This document shows positions 41,976 through 51,099 of a stretch of DNA of 64,000 nt, one piece after another. Source of the DNA: Roseburia sp. (lineage in GTDB: Bacteria > Bacillota > Clostridia > Lachnospirales > Lachnospiraceae). A program made the translations under genes and the position numbers. Under the pieces are notes generated by a model. It ran no database searches, was not told the origin of the DNA, and saw only the letters and a list, made by a program, of their open reading frames with translations. Numbering within the stretch: the stretch's first letter is position 1; each line of letters starts with the position of its first letter. The stretch covers positions 1 to 64,000 of the forward strand of contig JAMPIG010000006.1 of the NCBI GenBank assembly GCA_023662875.1, written 5' to 3'.

Positions 41976-42635
41976 ATGAACAGTAAGTTCTTTGACCTGA
42001 AAAAGGAAAAACAGGATAGAATGATCAACGCGGCGCTGAAGATTTTTGCGCTTCAGGGCTATCGCCACGCCAGTACGGACGATATTGTCAGGGAGGCGTC
42101 GATCAGCAAGGGACTTCTGTTTCATTATTTTGAGAGCAAGCTGGGTGTCTATCGCTTTGTCTATGACTACAGCGTCAGGTATATCAGCCTGGAGCTGCGC
42201 TCAAACGTAAGCCCTGCGGAGAGCGATCTCTTTGAGATCCTGAAGCAGACGGAAAGCGCCCGGATGCACGCCATGCGGGGCTACCCCTATATGCAGCAGT
42301 TTTTGAACCGCTGCATGTATGAGGATGTCAGCGAGGCGCTGATGGCGATTGAGGAAAAGAAAGGTGTTTTGGAAGAGGTTTACCGGGGGATTAACTCCCG
42401 GATTCGGTATGACCTGCTGCCGCCGGGGGTTGACGGGGAAAAGCTGCGGAAGATGCTGGATTTTACCGTCAAGGGACTGATGACAGAGCGGTTTCAGAAC
42501 GCATCCTTCCAGTCGGAGATGCTCTATCGGGAGATCTGCGACTATCTGGATATGATGAAGCAGCTGGTATATCGGGACGACGGGAAAGAAACGGCGGGAG
42601 CTTCGTCCCAGCCGTTTCAGCGGCCGGGACGGTAG
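41976..42635 (+). CDS. TetR/AcrR-family transcriptional regulator
   Basis: A 219-residue regulator. The N-terminal helix-turn-helix runs from residue 12 to about 55 (MINAALKIFALQGYRHASTDDIV, then ISKGLLFHYFESK). The C-terminal helical domain would bind a ligand. AGGAGCAACCAGG precedes the ATG. It may control the upstream FtsX/ABC operon, or itself through the structured leader. The 3' end overlaps the converging DUF6062-type gene by 19 bp. Confidence 0.9.
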   Translation: MNSKFFDLKKEKQDRMINAALKIFALQGYRHASTDDIVREASISKGLLFHYFESKLGVYRFVYDYSVRYISLELRSNVSPAESDLFEILKQTESARMHAMRGYPYMQQFLNRCMYEDVSEALMAIEEKKGVLEEVYRGINSRIRYDLLPPGVDGEKLRKMLDFTVKGLMTERFQNASFQSEMLYREICDYLDMMKQLVYRDDGKETAGASSQPFQRPGR

Positions 42636-43378
42636 GGGCCGTCGGCGGGATAGCCGCCCTTGAGCTTCTGCATACCGCGCTGGATGGCGTCCTTTGAATT
42701 TTTCCAATCGGCGTCCCGGTTGCGGTAGTCGAACTTTTCCACCAGCCAGGCGACGTCCTCGGAAAGTCTTTCCATATTTTGCTCCATAAGTGGCAGGAGG
42801 CAGCGGTAAAAGTCCTCTTTTTCCCGGTCGTTCAGCCTGGAGTCGGACGCCTGGCAGAGGTCGCCGAAATGAGGAAGGCAGAAGCCCTTGCTCTTTTTGA
42901 TTTTTTCCACGAAATCAGGATCCTGTTTCCAGAGGCAGAAGAAGGTATCCATGTATCTTTCATAGGTGTCCTTAAACTGATTGCAGATGTAGCAGGAGGC
43001 TTCCTTTTCCCGTACCCAGACGCCTATGGCGTTGCCGCTGTCGACGCTCTTTTTGAGCTTGTCCTTCAGGGAGAGGCGCTGGGGCTTGAAGCCGGAGAAC
43101 TCCTTTTTCATCTCGCCGATCATCCGAAGGTAGTGCGTTTTCAGAATCCAAGCGTTGCCCAGGGTATTGCCGTAATCGAACATTTTCTGGAAGTGGGCGC
43201 GGCAGAAGCCGGCCTTATCCGTGATTTCCCGGACGTCGGCCTCCATATAGGAGGCGCTGCTGCCCAGCACGAAATCCAGGAGATCCTGCTCGATGCTGCG
43301 CTCGATATAGCAGAAGGGACATTCGTCCCCGGCGTTGACGGCGTCGTTTAACGGAATGGTGTATAATTGCTCTTTCAT
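42617..43378 (-). CDS. DUF6062-type cysteine-rich protein
   Basis: A 253-residue soluble protein with two CxxC/CxxH-type pairs: CPFC near residue 20 with CRAH near 58, and CYIC near 130 with CLPH near 167. These could bind metal twice. The remainder is helical. It matches the DUF6062 family as I recall it, of unknown function, seen in Clostridia. The GGAGGTATACCC site precedes the ATG at 43378. It converges on the TetR gene. Confidence 0.72.
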   Translation of the reverse strand: MKEQLYTIPLNDAVNAGDECPFCYIERSIEQDLLDFVLGSSASYMEADVREITDKAGFCRAHFQKMFDYGNTLGNAWILKTHYLRMIGEMKKEFSGFKPQRLSLKDKLKKSVDSGNAIGVWVREKEASCYICNQFKDTYERYMDTFFCLWKQDPDFVEKIKKSKGFCLPHFGDLCQASDSRLNDREKEDFYRCLLPLMEQNMERLSEDVAWLVEKFDYRNRDADWKNSKDAIQRGMQKLKGGYPADGPYRPGR

Positions 43379-43489
43379 GGGTATACCTCCAATCGGGTGG
43401 TCTTGTGTCCTGTAAATAAGTGTACCGCAAATATTATGGAATTGCTACTTTTTTGTAACAAATCTCTCTAAAAATTAAGAAATCTTAAG

Positions 43490-43518
43490 TTGTCACAGGC
43501 GCGGCTTGTGGGTACTAT
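43490..43518 (+). promoter_or_regulatory. Promoter of the acyltransferase operon with TTAAG repeats
   Basis: TTGTCA (43490-43495) and TACTAT (43513-43518) are 17 bp apart. Just upstream TTAAG occurs at 43475 and 43485, with AATCTTA between. This echoes the operator at 38541. Confidence 0.62.
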
Positions 43519-43552
43519 AGAAGTATAGATGTGATGAAAGATGTGATAACAC

Positions 43553-44947
43553 TTGATATTCAGCAGTATAGAATTTCTGTTTCTATTTCTGCCGCTTTTT
43601 TTGATTATTTACTGGTTGGTTCCGAACAGACATAAAAATGTGACGCTTTTGGTCGGCAGCCTGATTTTTTATGCCGTGGGAGAACCGAAATATCTGATTT
43701 TGCTGATGGCTTCAGTAGTGGTAAATTACGGGTTTGGGCTGAGCCTTGGGCGGAACAGAAGGCTGAGAAACAGAGATAAGGGACAAAAGAAAACAGAATA
43801 CGAGAAAAAGCGGAAGCGCATTTTTATAACAGCTGTTATATTAAACGTCGGCACATTGGCCTTCTTTAAGGCGATGGCGGGAACGGTAGGACTCCCTCTT
43901 GGGATCAGCTTTTACACCTTCCAGATTCTGTCTTACCTTGCGGATACGTATTCAGGAGAGCAGAAGCGGGAGACTTCCTTTGTGCGGCTGGCGGCTTATG
44001 TCACAATGTTCCCGCAGCTGATCTCCGGTCCCATCGTAAATTACGGAGAGGTGAGGGAGCGCCTGCACAGACGCAAATTTACGGCGGAGAATCTGCAGGA
44101 GGGCATGAAGCTTTTTACCATGGGACTGGCGGCGAAGGTATTGCTGGCGGATCGGCTGGGATTTTTATGGCAGGAGGTTCAGGTGACCGGATTTGAAAGT
44201 ATCTCCACGCCGCTGGCCTGGATCGCCGCGGTCGCCTATTCCATGAAGATTTATTTTGACTTTTACGGCTATTCCCTGATGGCAAGAGGCCTGGCAAAGG
44301 CTCTGGGCTTTGACATTCCCGCGAATTTCAGGACGCCGTACATGGCGCGCTCGGTCAGGGACTTTTACCGCCGCTGGCATATGACGCTGGGCAGATGGTT
44401 CCGGAAGTATGTTTACATCCCCCTGGGCGGGAACCGGAAGGGAGAGCTGCGGACGGTATGCAACCTGCTGGCCGTATGGTGTCTGACGTCGGTGTGGCAC
44501 GGCAACACGGCAAATTTCCTGATCTGGGGAATGCTCCTCTGGCTGCTTATTGTGCTGGAGAGGCGGATGAGCGCGCTGGGGGCGGACAGGCTGTTTGGGA
44601 AGGGAATTTTGCGGGCGGTTCCGCATCTTTATCTCTGGGCTGTGATCCCGGTTACCTGGGTCTGCTTTGCGGTGACGGATGTGGGCCAGCTGCAGCTCTA
44701 CCTGGGCAGGATGTTCGGAGTCCTGGAGGGAATCAGCGTCAGCGGAGGGGACTGGCTTAGGGCGCTTCAGACTTACTGGTATCTGTTCGGCCTGGGCGCG
44801 CTGGCCTGCACGTCGGCGGTACAGAGGCTGTACGAACGCTGGAAGGACAGTATTTTGGGAAGCCTTTTTCTGACGGCGCTTTTCTGGCTGTGCGTCTGGA
44901 GGCTGCAGGTAGAGGGGCAGAATCCGTTTATGTATTCCAGTTTCTGA
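43553..44947 (+). CDS. MBOAT-family O-acyltransferase (AlgI/DltB-like)
   Basis: A 464-residue polytopic membrane enzyme that moves acyl groups from inside to an extracellular polymer, as in alginate acetylation or teichoic-acid alanylation. The N-terminus SSIEFLFLFLPLFLIIYW and the motif YSMKIYFDFYGYSLMARGLA match the family. The catalytic His is in SVWHGNTANF near residue 313. The start is a TTG at 43553. It is followed, 45 bp on, by the secreted SGNH hydrolase gene, a common partner arrangement in polysaccharide O-acetylation. The acceptor polymer is unknown. Confidence 0.9.
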   Translation: MIFSSIEFLFLFLPLFLIIYWLVPNRHKNVTLLVGSLIFYAVGEPKYLILLMASVVVNYGFGLSLGRNRRLRNRDKGQKKTEYEKKRKRIFITAVILNVGTLAFFKAMAGTVGLPLGISFYTFQILSYLADTYSGEQKRETSFVRLAAYVTMFPQLISGPIVNYGEVRERLHRRKFTAENLQEGMKLFTMGLAAKVLLADRLGFLWQEVQVTGFESISTPLAWIAAVAYSMKIYFDFYGYSLMARGLAKALGFDIPANFRTPYMARSVRDFYRRWHMTLGRWFRKYVYIPLGGNRKGELRTVCNLLAVWCLTSVWHGNTANFLIWGMLLWLLIVLERRMSALGADRLFGKGILRAVPHLYLWAVIPVTWVCFAVTDVGQLQLYLGRMFGVLEGISVSGGDWLRALQTYWYLFGLGALACTSAVQRLYERWKDSILGSLFLTALFWLCVWRLQVEGQNPFMYSSF

Positions 44948-44992
44948 TAAAGCGGAAATTATGCCGGGACAGATTTGTAGAAGGTGATTTGA

Positions 44993-46216
44993 TTGAGGTT
45001 TTGTAAGAAATGGTCATTTTTGATAGGAATGGTCATCGCCGGAATTCTTTATTTCAGTTATGTGGATCATTGGCAGGTTTATGCCGAATCGATGGAGCGG
45101 GCAGGAAATTTTTACCGGATGATTTTCGGTGAGCCGGGCGGCCCGGGAGCGGACGGAAACGCGGCGGGAAGCCAGAGCGGAATCGAGTCGAACGGTTTCG
45201 AGGCGGGAGGCCCGGACGAGGTCGGAAATTCGGGCGGTTCGGGAGCGGACGGAAGCGCAGCAGGGAGCCAGAGCGGAATCGAGTCGAACGGTTCCGAGGC
45301 GGGAGGCCCGGACGAGGTCGGAAATTCGGGCGGCCCGGGAGCGGACGGAAGCGCAGCGGGAAATCAGGACGGAACCGGGACAGGCGATTCCGAGGCGGAA
45401 AGCCATGGCGGAATCAGTAATCCGGACAGTACAGAGTCGGGTGAAAACGGGCCGGGAAGCGGGGGCGACGGTCAGCCGAATGGAGCGGGAGCTGACAATC
45501 CGGTTGGAACGGCTTCCGGAAACACCGGCTATCCGAACGGTACGGCTTCCGGAAACACTGGCTACCCGAACGGTACGGCCTCCGGAAACAGCGCGCAGCC
45601 TGGCGAAAACGCGCCCAGGGAATTTGTGACGGTGGAGGATGATTATTTCGCGGACGCGGTCTTTATCGGCGATTCCCGGACGGTCGGGATGTATGAGTAC
45701 GGCGGGCTGGAGGAAATTTCGACCTTTTACGCCTCCAAGGGACTGACGATCTATAAGATTTTTGACTCCGAGATCGTTAAGGTGCCGGGACAGAAACAAA
45801 AGATTACGATAGAGGAGGCGCTGCAGCAGAATACTTTCTCCAGGATCTACCTGATGATCGGGATCAATGAGATGGGAACGGGGACGGTGGAGACCTTTAT
45901 CGAGAAATATAAGGAGGTTGTGGCGCATCTGCAGGAGCTGCAGCCGGAGGCGGATCTCTTTATACAGGGGATTATAAAGGTGACGACGGAACGCTCTGAG
46001 AAGGGGGATTATATCAACAACGAGGGGATTGAGGCCCGCAACGCCGAGCTGGAGAAGCTGGCGGACGGACAGAAGATCTTTTACCTGGACGTAAATCCTC
46101 TGATCTGCGACGAGACGGGAGGAATGGAGCCTTCCTATACCTTTGACGGCGTCCATTTAAAGGCGCAATATATTGAAATCTGGAAGAATTTCCTCAAGGA
46201 ACACGCGATCCAGTAA
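44993..46216 (+). CDS. Membrane-anchored SGNH/GDSL-type hydrolase with long repeat linker
   Basis: A 407-residue protein with one N-terminal membrane anchor (about 8-26). A 160-residue Gly/Ser/Asn/Asp-rich linker follows. It contains a 32-residue unit starting at residues 51, 83 and 115, and an 11-residue unit (TASGNTGYPNG) at 173, 184 and 195. The hydrolase domain begins near 215 with VFIGDSRTVG (block I Ser), then LMIGINEMG (block III) and FDGVHLKAQY (block V Asp-His). It is likely the extracellular partner of the MBOAT enzyme, finishing O-acetyl transfer. The start is TTG after AGAAGGTG. Confidence 0.85.
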   Translation: MRFCKKWSFLIGMVIAGILYFSYVDHWQVYAESMERAGNFYRMIFGEPGGPGADGNAAGSQSGIESNGFEAGGPDEVGNSGGSGADGSAAGSQSGIESNGSEAGGPDEVGNSGGPGADGSAAGNQDGTGTGDSEAESHGGISNPDSTESGENGPGSGGDGQPNGAGADNPVGTASGNTGYPNGTASGNTGYPNGTASGNSAQPGENAPREFVTVEDDYFADAVFIGDSRTVGMYEYGGLEEISTFYASKGLTIYKIFDSEIVKVPGQKQKITIEEALQQNTFSRIYLMIGINEMGTGTVETFIEKYKEVVAHLQELQPEADLFIQGIIKVTTERSEKGDYINNEGIEARNAELEKLADGQKIFYLDVNPLICDETGGMEPSYTFDGVHLKAQYIEIWKNFLKEHAIQ

Positions 46217-46254
46217 GAGAGATAATAAAAAACGGGTGTTACTCTGTTTTTTCC

Positions 46255-46283
46255 TTGACTCATGTACCGGAAAAGAATATTAT
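46255..46283 (+). promoter_or_regulatory. Promoter of the uracil permease gene
   Basis: TTGACT (46255-46260) and TATTAT (46278-46283) are separated by 17 bp. A leader of about 160 nt follows, with GAGGCCG/CGGCCTC and GTCGGCGG/GCCGCCGAC hairpins; the latter lies just before the ribosome-binding site. I could not identify a PyrR-type attenuator. Confidence 0.65.
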
Positions 46284-46449
46284 TATAAGGATAAGCAATG
46301 AGGCCGGTCGACGGCCTCGTTGCGCGATTCGGCGGAGCGCGGAGTCTGGCGCGGGAAAAGTGTAAGAAAAGACTCTATTTATGCCCGCCGATTCAAACCG
46401 ACGGCGTCGGCGGAAAGCCGCCGACAGGGGATTACAGGAGGATGAGTTC

Positions 46450-47808
46450 ATGAGCGAGAAAAAAACGGCTCTCGGAGAGAGCGGCATCTACGATGCCAAA
46501 ACACTGGGCGTGCCGAAGGTTGCGTTGCTGGGACTGCAGCATATGTTCGCAATGTTCGGTTCGACCATTCTGGTTCCGATTCTGACGGGACTGGACGTTT
46601 CTACGACACTGTTGTTTGCGGGCATCGGAACCTTGATGTTTCACTTCCTGACGAAGAGAAAGGTGCCTGCGTTTCTCGGCTCCTCCTTTGCCTTTTTGGG
46701 CGGATACTTCGCCATCGCGCCGAACGGCGAGCCGGATCTGCTGCCTTACGCCTGCTTCGGCGTGGCCTGCGCGGGGCTGCTCTATTTGCTGCTTGCGCTT
46801 CTGATCAAGCTTTTCGGCACCGGTAAGGTGATGAAGTTTTTCCCGCCTGTGGTAACGGGCCCGATCATCATCGCGATTGGTCTGACCCTTTCCCAGTCGG
46901 CGATCGACAGCTGCTCCAGCGACTGGCTGATCGCGCTGGTTGCAATCGCCCTGATTGTGGTCTGCAATATCTGGGGTAAGGGAATGATCAAGATCGTGCC
47001 GATTATCATCGGTGTAATTGGCTCCTATCTGCTGGCGGTGATTCTGGGCAGAGTGGATTTCGCAAATGTGGCGGAGGCGTCCTGGGTCGGCCTGCCGATT
47101 CACTGGGAGAGCACCGTCTTCTGGGCCTTTGCGGACGGAAACGCTTCCCTGCTGATCACAAGCGTTATCACGATCATGCCGATCGCGCTGGCGACGATTG
47201 TAGAGCACATCGGAGATATTTCCGCGATTTCCTCTACAGTAGGAACCAACTTTATCAAGGATCCCGGTCTGCACCGGACGCTGCTGGGCGACGGCCTTGC
47301 GACGATAGCGGCCTCCCTGTTCGGGGCTCCGGCCAATACGACCTACGGCGAGAATACGGGCGTGCTTTCCCTGACGAAGGTATTTGATCCCATGGTAATC
47401 CGTCTGGCGGCCTGCTTTGCGATCCTGTTCTCCTTCTGCCCGAAGTTTGCGGCGATTATAGGCTGTATGCCTTCCGCTACGGTAGGCGGCGTCTCTCTGG
47501 TGCTTTACGGAATGATTTCCGCGGTCGGCGTCCGCAATGTCGTGGAGTCCCGCTGTGACTTTTCCAAGAGCCGCAACGTTATCATCGCGGCCCTGATTCT
47601 GGTATTGTCGATCGGTATCAAGTACAGCGCCGCGGGAGCGATTTCGTTCCAGGTGGCGTCCGTTACGATCAGCCTCTCCGGTCTTGCGGTAGGCGCGCTG
47701 GTAGGTATCATCCTCAACGCGGTGCTTCCCGGCAAGGATTACGTTTTCGACGAGGAAGAGCCTACGGATACCGGCGTGAATTTTGCAGTGATGAGTAAAG
47801 AAAAATAA
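46450..47808 (+). CDS. uraA: Uracil permease (NCS2 family)
   Basis: A 452-residue polytopic proton-linked nucleobase importer. The family features SSFAFLGGYFA near residues 76-86 and NTTYGENTGVLSLTKVFDP near 295-313 point to the uracil rather than the xanthine branch. The start at 46450 has ACAGGAGGATGAGTTC upstream; a longer frame from 46381 lacks a ribosome-binding site. The gene is alone between its own promoter and a terminator. Confidence 0.9.
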   Translation: MSEKKTALGESGIYDAKTLGVPKVALLGLQHMFAMFGSTILVPILTGLDVSTTLLFAGIGTLMFHFLTKRKVPAFLGSSFAFLGGYFAIAPNGEPDLLPYACFGVACAGLLYLLLALLIKLFGTGKVMKFFPPVVTGPIIIAIGLTLSQSAIDSCSSDWLIALVAIALIVVCNIWGKGMIKIVPIIIGVIGSYLLAVILGRVDFANVAEASWVGLPIHWESTVFWAFADGNASLLITSVITIMPIALATIVEHIGDISAISSTVGTNFIKDPGLHRTLLGDGLATIAASLFGAPANTTYGENTGVLSLTKVFDPMVIRLAACFAILFSFCPKFAAIIGCMPSATVGGVSLVLYGMISAVGVRNVVESRCDFSKSRNVIIAALILVLSIGIKYSAAGAISFQVASVTISLSGLAVGALVGIILNAVLPGKDYVFDEEEPTDTGVNFAVMSKEK

Positions 47809-47824
47809 GTGTAAAGAAAAATAA
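47795..47824. repeat. 16-bp tandem duplication across the uraA stop codon
   Basis: GTAAAGAAAAATAA occurs at 47795-47808 (with the gene's stop) and again at 47811-47824, 14 of 14 bases identical. Confidence 0.85.
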
Positions 47825-47870
47825 GCTCCGCCGGAACGGATTCGCGGTGCGGTGAATACGCTGATAAAGG

Positions 47871-47899
47871 GAGGAGCATCGTCAGGTGCTCCTCTTTTC
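47871..47899 (+). terminator. Intrinsic terminator after uraA
   Basis: GAGGAGCA (47871-47878) pairs with TGCTCCTC (47887-47894), followed by TTTTCC. Confidence 0.82.
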
Positions 47900-48035
47900 C
47901 CAATCAGGGGGATCCGTTTGGAAGTAAACTTCCAATGCCGGGCCTGTCGGTCTGTCATCGAAAGGCAAATATTGAATTAATGCCAAAGAGGGGTGTTTAC
48001 ACAACCTCTTGTGAGGCGGGCAAAGGGGTGTAAGT

Positions 48036-49121
48036 ATGAGAGTTGTGGATATGCATTGCGATACGATCAGCAGGCTTCTGGAGCTGCAGGAGGAGGGCAG
48101 GGCGGAGAGTCTGCGGGAAAACAGGGGGCACCTGGATCTGCTGCGCATGAGGCGGGGGGACTATCTTCTCCAGAATTTCGCGTTGTTTGTGGAGATGGGG
48201 AGCGCCGGCGACCCCTGGGAAAAGGTTTGCGCCCTGCACCGCCTGTACCGGGAGGAGATGGAGAAAAACAGCGATTTGATCGCGCCGGTACTCTGTTTTT
48301 CGGATATCGAAAAAAACAGGGCCGCGGGAAAGCTGTCGGCCATGCTGACCGTGGAGGAGGGAGGCGTCTGTAAGGGAGAAGTCGAAAAGCTGCGGACGCT
48401 TTACGATATGGGAGTACGGATGCTGACCCTGACCTGGAATTATCCCAACGAGCTGGGCAGCCCCAACCGCGACAGGGAGCTTGGCGTGAAATTTCGGGAG
48501 GCACGAAAAAAACTGGCGGAGTGCGCCGAGGGTACGCCGGAGTATCAGGAGCGGAGGGCGGAGCTTGGCGGAGTTTACCGGGAGTTGAGCCATGTGCCGA
48601 ATGTGGAAGACGGACTGACGGAGAGGGGAAGGGAATTTGTAGCCGAGATGGAGAGGCTGAGAATGATCCCGGACGTTTCCCACTTGTCCGACGCGGGCTT
48701 TTACGATGTGCTGGAGACGACAAAGAAGCCCTTTGCGGCCAGCCATTCCGACGCGAGGGAGGTATGTCCCAACGTGCGGAATATGACGGACGACATGATC
48801 CGGAGGCTGAGCCTTCGGGGCGGCGTTATGGGTCTGAATTACTGCGCCGATTTTCTGGAGGAGGCCCCGCTGGGACAGGAAAATCCGGGAACCATAGCGG
48901 CGATCGTCCGACACGCGGAGCATATTGTAAAGGTCGGCGGGATCGAGGTGCTGGGGCTGGGAAGCGATTTCGACGGCATCGATACCCATCGGGAGCTGCC
49001 GGGAGCCCAGAGTATGGAGCTGCTCTGGGATGCTCTCCGGAAGGCGGGCTTTAGCGAGGACAGCCTGGATCGGATTTTTTATAAGAATGTGCTGCGGGTC
49101 TATCGGGATACGCTGGGATAA
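48036..49121 (+). CDS. Membrane dipeptidase (peptidase M19 family)
   Basis: A 361-residue zinc dipeptidase related to renal dipeptidase, which also hydrolyses D-containing dipeptides. Zinc ligands are visible in DMHCDT near residues 5-10, in the Glu of VEEGG near 111-115, in SHLSDAGF near 210 and in SHSD near 230. The C-terminal GIEVLGLGSDFDG fits. No signal peptide is seen, so it would act in the cytoplasm on imported peptides. It begins about 140 bp after the uraA terminator. Confidence 0.9.
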   Translation: MRVVDMHCDTISRLLELQEEGRAESLRENRGHLDLLRMRRGDYLLQNFALFVEMGSAGDPWEKVCALHRLYREEMEKNSDLIAPVLCFSDIEKNRAAGKLSAMLTVEEGGVCKGEVEKLRTLYDMGVRMLTLTWNYPNELGSPNRDRELGVKFREARKKLAECAEGTPEYQERRAELGGVYRELSHVPNVEDGLTERGREFVAEMERLRMIPDVSHLSDAGFYDVLETTKKPFAASHSDAREVCPNVRNMTDDMIRRLSLRGGVMGLNYCADFLEEAPLGQENPGTIAAIVRHAEHIVKVGGIEVLGLGSDFDGIDTHRELPGAQSMELLWDALRKAGFSEDSLDRIFYKNVLRVYRDTLG

Positions 49122-49218
49122 TTGGGCAATAACAGACAAACAGCCTGCGGAGCAGGCGGTCCAGGCGCTGATGGCGCGTTTGTGGGTTAAGATGATATAT
49201 CAGGGAAGGAGGGTTGGC

Positions 49219-51099
49219 ATGAAGACACGGGAAGAATTAGGGAGACTTTTTGACGGAGGCGAACAGGCTTTTCTGGTGACAACCCGGCCCTTTTCCCGGG
49301 AGGCTGTGCTGATCTATTGTAACGAGGCGGCGGCGCTGCTTTTGGGGGAGCCCCGGGAGGCGCTGGCCGGAAGGAAGATTGGCAGCCTGGCGGCCGGATG
49401 GCGGGACGGAAAGGAAGTCTACAGCTCGACCTTTGACGGGGATCTGGCTTTAAGTGTGATTGTGGATCTTTCGGATGCGAAACGGGCGGCGCAGCAGGAG
49501 TACGAAAAGCATAAGCAGGAGATGGAGCGGACGCTGGAGGCGGCCAATATCGCCAATAAGGCCAAGACGAAATTCCTGTCCGAGATGTCCCATGATATCC
49601 GGACGCCCATGAACGCGATCATAGGGATGACGGATATCGCCTTGAATCACGCGGAAGACCAGAAGCGGGTGGAGGACTGCCTGAAAAAGATACAGACCGC
49701 ATCGGGGCACCTTCTGCGGCTGATCAATGAGGTGCTCGACATGTCCCGGATCGAGAGCGGGAAGCTGGTTCTGGTAGAGGAGAAATTCCAGCTGGCGGAT
49801 CTGATCCATGAGGTGTTTATCGTGATCAAGGCCCAGGCGGAGAAAAAGAAGATCGACTTTAAGCTGGAGCTTGGGGAGATCCCACGCGAAGAGCTGACGG
49901 GGGACAGGCTGCGAATCCAGCAGATTTATATTAATGTCCTGTCCAATGCGGTAAAATATACCCAGGAGGGCGGCTATGTCAGGATGAAGCTCTGGCAGGA
50001 AGAAACCGAAGGCGGCAGGGTGGAGCAGTTTTTGACGGTGCAGGATAACGGGATCGGTATGGCACCGGAGTTCGTGCAGCAGATCTTCGAGCCCTTTGAG
50101 CGGGAGAGAAATACGACCTTCAGCGGAATCGAGGGCGCGGGTCTGGGCTTAAGCATCACGAAGAAGCTGGTGGATATGATGCAGGGGCATATTTCTGTGG
50201 AGAGCAGCAGGGGAAAGGGCAGTCGGTTCGACATCGATTTTCCCCTGGCCTATTCGGAGTCTGAGAAGCTGGCGGAAAACGGCGCGCTGGCGGGAAAGAG
50301 AGTCCTGATCCTGACGGGAGTGAAGGAAAAGTTCGCGAGACTCCCGGAGATGCTGGAAAAGCTGGGGATGGAGGCGGATACGGCGTCCTGCGGTATGGAG
50401 GCCATCGATCTGCTGAACGACGCGGATATCACGGGGAAGGACTATTTCGCCCTGCTGGCTAACGATAAGCTGGCGGATCTGGAGTTGTCCCTCCTCCTTC
50501 CGGAAATCCGCGCCAGAAAGGGAAAGGACTTTCCCATGCTGCTCCTGTCGGAGAGCGACTGGACGGAGCTGGAATACCTGATGCAGCAGGCGGGAATTAC
50601 CTCCTTTGTCCCGCTGCCCCTGTTCGAGAGCCGGCTGGCGGAGGCGCTGTTCGCCTATACGGAGGCGGGAAAGAAAAAGCAGGAGCGGCGGCCCGGGGCG
50701 GAAAGACATTACGAGGACTGCCACATTCTTCTGGTGGAGGATAATGATCTGAATCTGGAAATTGCGGTGGAAATCCTGAAAAGTACGGGAGCGGCCGTGG
50801 ATACGGCCAGGGACGGACAGGAGGCGCTCGACGCCTTCTCGGCAAAGCCTGCGTTTTATTACGACCTGATCCTGATGGATATCCAGATGCCCGTGATGGA
50901 CGGTCTGGAGGCGACGAGGCGGATTCGCGCCCTGAGCAGGCCGGACGCGGCGACAGTGCATATTGTAGCCATGACGGCCAACGCCTTCGTAGAGGACAGG
51001 CAGAGATCGGTGCAGGCCGGTATGAACGCTCATATTGCAAAGCCGTTGGATGTGGAACAGGTTTTGGAATGCCTGGATAAGTGGGGTGGGAAATCTTGA
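49219..51099 (+). CDS. Hybrid sensor histidine kinase with two receiver domains
   Basis: A 626-residue soluble hybrid kinase. An N-terminal PAS-like domain (about 1-85) is followed by a coiled coil. The HisKA box FLSEMSHDIRTPMNAIIGM lies near residues 117-135. The ATPase domain has NVLSNAVKY, DNGIGM and GAGLGLSI. A first receiver (about 355-480) lacks a clear phospho-Asp and looks degenerate. A second (about 495-626) keeps VEDND, LMDIQMPVMDG and the TA..K pattern. It starts at 49219 with GAAGGAGGG upstream. It is coupled to the HD-GYP gene by a TGATG overlap, so it probably feeds that protein. Confidence 0.9.
   Translation: MKTREELGRLFDGGEQAFLVTTRPFSREAVLIYCNEAAALLLGEPREALAGRKIGSLAAGWRDGKEVYSSTFDGDLALSVIVDLSDAKRAAQQEYEKHKQEMERTLEAANIANKAKTKFLSEMSHDIRTPMNAIIGMTDIALNHAEDQKRVEDCLKKIQTASGHLLRLINEVLDMSRIESGKLVLVEEKFQLADLIHEVFIVIKAQAEKKKIDFKLELGEIPREELTGDRLRIQQIYINVLSNAVKYTQEGGYVRMKLWQEETEGGRVEQFLTVQDNGIGMAPEFVQQIFEPFERERNTTFSGIEGAGLGLSITKKLVDMMQGHISVESSRGKGSRFDIDFPLAYSESEKLAENGALAGKRVLILTGVKEKFARLPEMLEKLGMEADTASCGMEAIDLLNDADITGKDYFALLANDKLADLELSLLLPEIRARKGKDFPMLLLSESDWTELEYLMQQAGITSFVPLPLFESRLAEALFAYTEAGKKKQERRPGAERHYEDCHILLVEDNDLNLEIAVEILKSTGAAVDTARDGQEALDAFSAKPAFYYDLILMDIQMPVMDGLEATRRIRALSRPDAATVHIVAMTANAFVEDRQRSVQAGMNAHIAKPLDVEQVLECLDKWGGKS

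Noticed and set aside
46284..46449. PyrR-type attenuator upstream of uraA
   Set aside because: Hairpins are present, but no intrinsic terminator with a T-run and no convincing PyrR-binding loop could be seen.
46432..47958. A long reading frame opposite uraA on the minus strand
   Set aside because: It mirrors a well-supported permease gene, has no ribosome-binding site and its composition is that of a shadow frame. The same holds for the long frames opposite the lipoprotein at 36031-37614 and the sugar-hydrolase gene at 7366-8166.
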